Shown here piece after piece: positions 5,744-11,119 of a DNA stretch of 11,119 nucleotides (position 1 is its first letter; the number at the start of each line of letters is the position of its first letter). The DNA is taken from contig JAABTZ010000050.1 in assembly GCA_011389605.1 (NCBI GenBank), forward strand, positions 1-11,119, in the 5' to 3' direction. A program made the translations under genes and the position numbers. The notes below the pieces were generated by a model. That model was not told where the DNA came from. It made no database searches and worked only from the letters and a program-made list of their open reading frames with translations. Source of the stretch: Desulfobacteraceae bacterium (GTDB lineage Bacteria > Desulfobacterota > Desulfobacteria > Desulfobacterales > Desulfosalsimonadaceae).

Positions 5744-7313
5744 GGGAAGTGTCCGTAAATGTGCCGGAAATAAGGGCATTGATGGTATCGGGCAGATGAT
5801 CCATGACTTCCCCGGCCAGGTAGCCAAAAGGCCCCCGGCTTTGGGCAAGCATGTCCGCGGCTGCTCCGTGCAGGTAGACTCCCAGGTGGCAGGCATTTTC
5901 GGGCAAAATCCCCTGGGCCAGAAAACCGGCGATCATGCCGGTCAGCACATCGCCCATGCCCCCGGAGGCCATTCCGGAGTTGCCCGTGGGATTGACATGG
6001 ACCTGGCCGTCCGGATGGGCAATAACGGTGCGGGCACCCTTTAGCACAAGGTGAACCTTGTGGGTTCGGGCAAAGTTCCGGGCTGCAGCCACCCGGTCCG
6101 CCTGAATTTCAGCCGTGGAAATTCCGGTCAGTCTGGACATCTCGCCGGGATGCGGGGTCAAAATGATTTCAGATCGTCTTTTTTGAAGCATCCCGGTATT
6201 TGAGGCCAGGTTATTTAACCCGTCTGCATCCAGCACCACCGGAACCGGACTGTTCTGGATCAGATCAGAGACCAGTATCCGGGTTGTGTCAGCAGTTCCC
6301 AGCCCCGGCCCGAGAGCCAGGCAAGCTTTGTCTGACAGCAGGGAAATAATGTCTTCCGTGTTGTTTTTTCCGAGAATCCCTTTTTCCGATTCGGCCATGG
6401 GCCGGGTCATGACTTCAAGGGCACGGGTTTCAACCACGTCATTGATGCTCTCAGGTATTGCCAGAGTCACCAGGCCGGCCCCGGCGCGCATGGCAGCTGC
6501 TGCGGTCATTATCGCGGCACCGGTTTTGCCGGTGCTTCCGGCAGCCACAAGAACATGGCCGGTTTGACCTTTATGGGACCGGGAAGAGCGTGCCGGCATA
6601 AGGGACAGGATCCATGCGGCAGTAAGCAGTTGATGACTCGGCCGGGCAGAGCGGACAATATGGGGAGGAATGCCGATATCAATGATAAAGAGCTTTCCTG
6701 TGTAATCTGCTCCGGGCAGCAGCATGTGGCCAATCTTGGCAAAGGCAAAAGTGGCCGTGGCATCTGCTTTTATGCAGATGCCGCAGGGGATAGCCGTTTC
6801 GGAATGAAGGCCTGAGGGAATGTCTACCGAAAATACAGATGATTGAACATGATTTATAAAATCAATGATATTTCTGAAATAACCCCTGACCTCTGAATCA
6901 AGGCCCGTGCCCAAAATGGCGTCCACCAGAAGGCCGCAGCCGGCGATTTGTTCCTTGTAGCGGCTGAAGGTCAGCGCATCGGCCATTTCCGTAACCGTTA
7001 TGCCCAAAGTTTCCAGGTGTTTGAAGTTGGCTGCAGCATCGCCTTTGAGCCTGTCACGGCTTGAGAGCAGGTAAACGCTTACATCCACACCGTGCTGGGC
7101 CAGGTATCGTGCGATTACAAATCCGTCTCCGCCGTTGTTGCCTTTGCCGGCAATCACGGCAACCGAGCGGGTGTATATATCCGGCCAGGTCTGAAAAATT
7201 GCTCTGACGGCTCCGCGGCCGGCGTTTTCCATTAGCACCCGCCCGGGCAGGCCAAAGGTCTCGATGGTTTGGCGGTCCATTTCCCGCATTTCATCGGCTG
7301 TCAGTATGTACAT
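5721..7313 (-). CDS. nnr: Bifunctional NAD(P)HX epimerase / ADP-dependent NAD(P)HX dehydratase
   Basis: Repairs hydrated NADH and NADPH: the N-terminal YjeF_N domain interconverts R and S forms, and the C-terminal carbohydrate-kinase-like domain dehydrates the S form using ADP. 530 residues, normal for the fused bacterial enzyme. N-domain (about 1-215): AGKGNNGGDGFVIAR at 55-69, DAILGTG at 131-137 and VDIPSGL at 163-169. C-domain (about 225-515): KGQTGHVLVAAGS at 248-260, TPHPGEMSRLTG at 386-397 and GNSGMASGGMGDVLTG at 444-459 (catalytic Asp454 region). ATGATG spans 7316-7311. I prefer the second ATG (7313) because AAGGAG is 5 bases from it but only 2 from the first; starting at 7316 would add one Met. 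The pdxJ stop overlaps the start in either case. In related operons acpS often lies between pdxJ and nnr (from memory); it is absent here. Confidence 0.95.
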   Translation of the reverse strand: MYILTADEMREMDRQTIETFGLPGRVLMENAGRGAVRAIFQTWPDIYTRSVAVIAGKGNNGGDGFVIARYLAQHGVDVSVYLLSSRDRLKGDAAANFKHLETLGITVTEMADALTFSRYKEQIAGCGLLVDAILGTGLDSEVRGYFRNIIDFINHVQSSVFSVDIPSGLHSETAIPCGICIKADATATFAFAKIGHMLLPGADYTGKLFIIDIGIPPHIVRSARPSHQLLTAAWILSLMPARSSRSHKGQTGHVLVAAGSTGKTGAAIMTAAAAMRAGAGLVTLAIPESINDVVETRALEVMTRPMAESEKGILGKNNTEDIISLLSDKACLALGPGLGTADTTRILVSDLIQNSPVPVVLDADGLNNLASNTGMLQKRRSEIILTPHPGEMSRLTGISTAEIQADRVAAARNFARTHKVHLVLKGARTVIAHPDGQVHVNPTGNSGMASGGMGDVLTGMIAGFLAQGILPENACHLGVYLHGAAADMLAQSRGPFGYLAGEVMDHLPDTINALISGTFTDTSHDCRPML

Positions 7314-8038
7314 CATAGCTCCTTGATAAGTTGGCGCATTTCGCGCACAGCCTTTTCCATACCCACCATGGCGGCTCTTGCCACGATGCTGTGGCCGATG
7401 CTGAATTCGTCAATGGTTTGTGTGCCGGCAAACCAGCCAATGGTGTTATAACAGAGGCCGTGGCCGGCGTTTACCCCGAGATCCAGTTCACGGGCGAGCC
7501 TGGCTGCATCGACGATGCTTGAAAACAAACGCTTTTTATCCGCCAGAGCAGCTGCCTCGCAAAAAGCGCCGGTGTGGATTTCCACCATGTCAGCGCCTAT
7601 CTCTGCTGCGGTTTTGATTTGCCTCGTGTCTGCATCTATAAAAAGACTCACCGGAATTTCCGCCCGGTGCAGTACATCGATGGCCTGTTGGGTGGCATCT
7701 GCTGTTGAGATAACATCCAGGCCCCCTTCAGTGGTAAGCTCAGTTCTTTTCTCAGGCACCAGGGTTACCAGATCCGGGCGGGTGTCAGCAGCTACTGCCA
7801 GCATTTCATCAGTGGCGGCCATTTCCAGAATCAGCTTGGAGAGAACGGTTTTTTTCAAGAGAAACAGGTCCCGGTCCTGAATGTGGCGGCGGTCTTCCCG
7901 TAAATGCACCACAATGCCGTCTGCTCCTCCCAGTTCTGCAAGCACGGCCGCGTGCACAGGGTCAGGGTAGGCGGCTGCCCCGCCCCGCACCTGGCGAAGG
8001 GTGGCTATGTGATCCACATTGACTGCCAGTCCGGCCAT
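7313..8038 (-). CDS. pdxJ: Pyridoxine 5'-phosphate synthase PdxJ
   Basis: Condenses 1-deoxy-D-xylulose 5-phosphate with 3-amino-2-oxopropyl phosphate to pyridoxine 5'-phosphate, the last ring-forming step of the DXP-dependent vitamin B6 route. 241 residues, TIM barrel, normal length. Motifs: NVDHIATLRQVRGG at 7-20, HLREDRRHI at 45-53, LVPEKRTELTTEGGLDV at 93-109 and GHSIVARA at 215-222. The catalytic His45, Glu72 and His193 (in NAGHGL) sit at the same residue numbers as I recall for the E. coli enzyme. The ATG at 8038 follows GAAAGGA with about 7 bases spacing. It lies 33 bases after ybeY, and its stop overlaps the nnr start. Its presence implies the DXP-dependent B6 pathway (with PdxA elsewhere) rather than PdxS/PdxT. 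Confidence 0.97.
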   Translation of the reverse strand: MAGLAVNVDHIATLRQVRGGAAAYPDPVHAAVLAELGGADGIVVHLREDRRHIQDRDLFLLKKTVLSKLILEMAATDEMLAVAADTRPDLVTLVPEKRTELTTEGGLDVISTADATQQAIDVLHRAEIPVSLFIDADTRQIKTAAEIGADMVEIHTGAFCEAAALADKKRLFSSIVDAARLARELDLGVNAGHGLCYNTIGWFAGTQTIDEFSIGHSIVARAAMVGMEKAVREMRQLIKEL

Positions 8039-8071
8039 AATTTTTCCTTTCTTTTGCCTAAACAGAGCGTT

Positions 8072-8533
8072 TCAGATTTTTAAAAGAAATTCCAAGCTTG
8101 ATTGAAGATGCTCCATAAGGTCCCGGCTTTTTTCCGCCATCTGTCTTGCATCTTCCTGGTTGGTCTCATGATCATATCCCAGAAGATGTAAAATACCATG
8201 AATCATAAGTTCGGTAAACCGCTCTTCCATGGAGTATTCTGCCTCCGAGGCCTCGCGGTGGGCGGTTTGCATGGATATAACCACGTCGCCGAGCAGTTCC
8301 GGCTGGATTTCCGGAAAGTCCTGGTTTCCCATGGGAAAGGCTATTACGTTTGTGGGCCCTGTTCGGCCCAGGTGCTTCTGGTTGATTTCCGCAATCCGGG
8401 TGTCATCGACAATCAGCAGGGACAGTTCGGCATCAGCTTTGTCCAAGGCGTTTAAGAGTGCTTGGGCCGTTGTCTGCATTTGATCCGTTGATATTTTGTA
8501 AAGATTCTGGTTGTTTGTAATCAGAACTGGCAT
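8072..8533 (-). CDS. ybeY: Endoribonuclease YbeY (16S rRNA maturation / ribosome quality control)
   Basis: Zinc-dependent single-strand RNase acting in 16S rRNA 3'-end processing and late 70S quality control. 153 residues from ATG 8533, the usual family length. The metal-binding signature HGILHLLGYDH is complete at 112-122 (His112, His116, His122); TNVIAFP at 61-67 and LGDVVIS at 81-87 are family blocks. I chose 8533 over an upstream ATG (8551) because AAAGGA stands about 6 bases before it and the protein then begins MPVLITNNQN like relatives. The first 101 bases overlap the 3' end of pgpH in another frame. It sits downstream of phoH, the same phoH-ybeY neighbourhood seen across many bacteria, consistent with a shared role in RNA metabolism. 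Confidence 0.95.
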   Translation of the reverse strand: MPVLITNNQNLYKISTDQMQTTAQALLNALDKADAELSLLIVDDTRIAEINQKHLGRTGPTNVIAFPMGNQDFPEIQPELLGDVVISMQTAHREASEAEYSMEERFTELMIHGILHLLGYDHETNQEDARQMAEKSRDLMEHLQSSLEFLLKI

Positions 8534-10832
8534 TTTTTTCCTTTGCCGCAACCGGGGTGGTTTTATCCGGGTATTCTATCCTGTGATGATAGATACCATT
8601 GAGGATTTTCATGAAGCTTTTGGCGATCTGGTTAAGGTCTTTTAGTGTCAGGGGGCACTCGTCGAGCTGATTGTCGGAAAATGTTTTGTTAATCAGCTGC
8701 TGGACCAGTCCCTGAATCCTGGATGCTGTTGGATATTCCACGGTGCGTGCTGCTGCTTCAACCTGATCGGCTAGCATGACCAGTGCGGTCTCCTTGGTCT
8801 GGGGCTTTGGTCCGGGATATCGGAAATTGTCAATATTTACCGGCTGATCTTTTTTCTGTTTTTTGGCTTTTTCGTAGAAATAGCTGATCAGGCTGGTGCC
8901 GTGATGCTGCTTTATGGCGTCTATGATTTCCTGCCCCAGCTTGTTTGCCCGGGCCATTTCAACGCCGTTTTTAACATGGGAGGTTAAAATCAGACACGAC
9001 ATTGAAGGTGCCAGCTTGTTGTGGATGTTTTTGCCCTCATTCTGGTTTTCTATGAAGTGCAGGGGGTTTTTGAGTTTGCCGATATCGTGATAATATCCGC
9101 AAACTTTTGCAAGCAATGGATTTGCCCCGATTTCTGAGGCTGCGGCCTCCACCATTGACCCCACGATTACGCTGTGGTGATAGGTGCCCGGAGCTTCAAG
9201 CATCAGGCGCCGCATCAGCGGCTGGTCCAGGTTGGAGAGCTCCAGCAGGGTGCTGTCAGTGGTAAAACCAAATCCCATTTCAACCAGGGGGGCCACGCCG
9301 ATTGTGACAATGGCTGCACTGATCCCGCCGATAAAAGCAAAGCCCCAGTCCCAGAAAATTTCAGGAATTCCAAGCTGCACGGTGTAGATATTCATGATTA
9401 TAACAAGCAGGATGTTAAATGCCCCGAGCTTGGCCCCCGCATTGATAAGATCCTTGCGATGCCGGCAGTGGCGGGCCCAGTATGCACCCAAAACGCTGTT
9501 GATAAGAAAATAAAGGCTGAATAGATAGGCGTTGTCAAATAACAGGCCGGTGAGCAGGGCTGTTATAACTGCAAAGGGAAAGGCCACTGAAAAACCCATG
9601 AACTGGCATATTATCATGGCACCTGCCGCCAGGGGAATGCCGTAGAAAATGCTTGTGGCATTTAAGGCAAACGGAATTTCCTCGGTCAGGGACATGGCAA
9701 GCGAAACTGAAATCTGAGAGATCAGAAACGTGCTTACCATCACCGCAGCCAGAAATAACAGGCGGCCGGCAGGATTATGGGCTATTTCAGGTCGATGTCG
9801 AAGATGAATCATGTATGTGACCATAAGGAGCACAAAAATGATAAGCCCTGTTCCGATTCCTTTTCCCAGAATATACTTTTTGCCTGTTTCGTTTGAAAGG
9901 GCTTCGAGTTTGAGCATGTCAAGCTCTGAGATCCGCTCTCCTTCGCGTAGAATCATCTCGCCTTTTTTGATCTGGTACATGATGGGCTTGATGGTGGATT
10001 CCGCGGAAGTGCGCCGGTTTTCGGTTTCACTTTTGTTAAGGGTGATATTGGGCTGTAACAGGCGCTGGGTAAAATCCACAATCAGGTTTACAAGGTTGTA
10101 GTCCATGCCCTTTAAAATGGGATCACCGATGATGCGCACCATGGTCTTGGCCTGGTCCAGGCCGTAGAACTGCCGGAGGTTTAATACGTGCTGCTCTTTT
10201 CCTGCTCCAACGGTTTTTAAGACTATGCCCCGGTCGTTTTCCCGCAGCAGCAGTTCTTTGTTTGAAACCACTCCGTTTGTCAGAATTTCAGAAAGGAGGC
10301 GGCTGATCATTTCTGCAATGCGGGATGAGAACTTTTCGTTTACCAGGATGCTGTAGGCACCATTGCTTATGGTAATTCCCATGGTTTTTTCAAATTCACT
10401 TTTCTTCGCCCATACCCGTTCCCTTAGATTCAGGTCACGGGTGTTTTGCATTGCCTCTGAAACCTGGTCTTCGGATTCATCCCGGCCAAAATCTTGCTGA
10501 AAAACAGCCCTGGAAATTGCAAATGCATGATTGACCCGGTCTTTCAGGTTCTCGACAAGTGAGAGATCATAGTCGTATACCGTAACCACCCCGTCGCGGA
10601 TGTCCTGCTGTTTTCTGCTCGTGGCCCGGGAGTCTTCAATAAAGAAGTCCCTGGGAGCCTTGATGTTCTCATCAGCAATGTCGCCCGCATTGTAGGGGGT
10701 TTTTATCACAATCAGCTTGGGATAAAAAATCAGGGTGGAAACAAGGGCTGCCGCAGCTATTATGCCAATGACAATCCAGGCCGTGGAGTTTGCTTTTTTA
10801 ACGGAAATATCGATTCGGTTAAAGATATTCAT
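8433..10832 (-). CDS. pgpH: PgpH-type membrane HD-domain phosphohydrolase (7TMR-HDED / 7TM / HDIG)
   Basis: 799 residues. Order of parts: an N-terminal membrane span (about 18-37), a large extracytoplasmic 7TMR-HDED domain (about 48-315), seven predicted spans between about 324 and 516, then a cytoplasmic HD domain (about 545-705). HD metal ligands are present: HHS at 552-554, HDIGK at 582-586, His619, HH at 643-644, and Asp689 in LADQVEAA. The Listeria relative PgpH hydrolyses cyclic di-AMP to pApA; substrate here is inferred, not proven. ATG 10832 has AGGA 6 bases upstream. The last 33 or so residues form a hydrophilic tail (rich in Asn, Ser, Gln, Lys) beyond the conserved IYHHRIEYP end (747-755) and overlap ybeY by 101 bases. 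It lies 21 bases after phoH; PhoH-PgpH-YbeY adjacency is a known conserved arrangement. Older names: YqfF, HDIG protein. Confidence 0.94.
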   Translation of the reverse strand: MNIFNRIDISVKKANSTAWIVIGIIAAAALVSTLIFYPKLIVIKTPYNAGDIADENIKAPRDFFIEDSRATSRKQQDIRDGVVTVYDYDLSLVENLKDRVNHAFAISRAVFQQDFGRDESEDQVSEAMQNTRDLNLRERVWAKKSEFEKTMGITISNGAYSILVNEKFSSRIAEMISRLLSEILTNGVVSNKELLLRENDRGIVLKTVGAGKEQHVLNLRQFYGLDQAKTMVRIIGDPILKGMDYNLVNLIVDFTQRLLQPNITLNKSETENRRTSAESTIKPIMYQIKKGEMILREGERISELDMLKLEALSNETGKKYILGKGIGTGLIIFVLLMVTYMIHLRHRPEIAHNPAGRLLFLAAVMVSTFLISQISVSLAMSLTEEIPFALNATSIFYGIPLAAGAMIICQFMGFSVAFPFAVITALLTGLLFDNAYLFSLYFLINSVLGAYWARHCRHRKDLINAGAKLGAFNILLVIIMNIYTVQLGIPEIFWDWGFAFIGGISAAIVTIGVAPLVEMGFGFTTDSTLLELSNLDQPLMRRLMLEAPGTYHHSVIVGSMVEAAASEIGANPLLAKVCGYYHDIGKLKNPLHFIENQNEGKNIHNKLAPSMSCLILTSHVKNGVEMARANKLGQEIIDAIKQHHGTSLISYFYEKAKKQKKDQPVNIDNFRYPGPKPQTKETALVMLADQVEAAARTVEYPTASRIQGLVQQLINKTFSDNQLDECPLTLKDLNQIAKSFMKILNGIYHHRIEYPDKTTPVAAKEKNASSDYKQPESLQNINGSNADNGPSTLKRLGQS

Positions 10833-10853
10833 GGGGTGTCCTGGGAAGGCTGC

Positions 10854-11119
10854 CTATTTTTCCGGCTGAGATTCAGCGGTTTTTTTGTCATTGCGCTCAT
10901 AGGCATCAATGATTTTCTGCACCAGCTTATGACGGACCACATCGTTTTTGGAAAAAAATATAAATTCTATGCCGTCAATGCCTGTCAGCAGATTCTTGGC
11001 TTCCACCAGCCCGGAGGCCCTGTTTTTAGGCAGATCGCTTTGGGTGATATCGCCGGTGATTACTGCCTTTGAGTTAAAGCCGATCCGGGTCAGAAACATT
11101 TTCATTTGCTCGGAAGTGG
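10854..11119 (-). CDS. phoH: PhoH-family ATPase, C-terminal part (5' end outside window)
   Basis: The frame is open from the right window edge to TAG at 10854, giving the last 87 residues. They contain [14 protein letters not shown], followed by [11 protein letters not shown] and [16 protein letters not shown], which are the characteristic C-terminal blocks of PhoH/PhoL (a P-loop NTPase with helicase-like fold, thought to act in RNA metabolism). The Walker A and B motifs lie upstream, outside the window. An ATG at 11105 is an internal methionine, not the start, because homologous sequence continues before it. A short charged tail ([14 protein letters not shown]) ends the protein. It is the first visible gene of the leftward operon, 21 bases before pgpH. 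Confidence 0.9.
   Translation of the reverse strand, partial: TSEQMKMFLTRIGFNSKAVITGDITQSDLPKNRASGLVEAKNLLTGIDGIEFIFFSKNDVVRHKLVQKIIDAYERNDKKTAESQPEK

Noticed and set aside
5744..5896. 51-codon upstream extension of tsaE
   Set aside because: It is antiphase nnr sequence with no TsaE resemblance; the proposed protein is already longer than typical.
463..6480. Four copies of the octamer GGCCGGCC (463-470, 1425-1432, 3644-3651, 6473-6480), more than chance expects
   Set aside because: All lie in coding sequence and in different frames and codon contexts (Ala-Gly or Arg-Pro-Ala). GC-rich codon choice with frequent GCC, GGC and CCG explains them; spacing is irregular and none is intergenic.

Overview
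The window reads as ordinary chromosome of a Gram-negative bacterium. Gene content and order, with the run phoH – pgpH – ybeY – pdxJ – nnr – tsaE – lysC on one strand, best suggest Desulfobacterota (the former Deltaproteobacteria, sulfate-reducer-like). This is an inference from protein families and synteny remembered without a database. No rRNA, tRNA, CRISPR array, insertion sequence or phage gene is visible.

Left part (1-3816). A partial msrA, predicted to be exported and starting at a TTG codon, reads leftward off the window edge. A 186-base AT-rich divergent intergenic region (494-679) holds an imperfect palindrome over a perfect TATAAT and a 9-base direct repeat. Four genes then read rightward: rmlD, rmlA, rmlC (dTDP-L-rhamnose synthesis) and pyrF (UMP synthesis). 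rmlC starts inside rmlA and pyrF overlaps the rmlC stop by ATGA, so the last three look translationally coupled. rmlB, the remaining dTDP-rhamnose enzyme, is absent from the cluster.

Right part (3824-11119). This is a convergent, leftward, closely packed operon. In transcription order it holds phoH (only the C-terminus is inside the window), pgpH (membrane HD-domain cyclic-dinucleotide phosphodiesterase family), ybeY (16S rRNA maturation endonuclease), pdxJ (pyridoxine 5'-phosphate synthase), nnr (NAD(P)HX repair), tsaE (tRNA t6A synthesis ATPase) and lysC (aspartokinase). A 31-codon reading frame for a single-span membrane peptide follows. The genes are 12-33 bases apart or overlap; the longest overlap is 101 bases, between pgpH and ybeY. 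The operon combines RNA maturation, nucleotide second-messenger turnover, cofactor synthesis and repair, and entry into the aspartate amino-acid family.

I found no convincing undescribed multi-gene system. The points most worth checking are a strong Shine-Dalgarno plus ATG inside lysC that would yield a separate ACT-domain subunit, as known in Bacillus; the 101-base pgpH/ybeY coding overlap; the 31-residue membrane peptide after lysC; and the palindrome over the msrA promoter.
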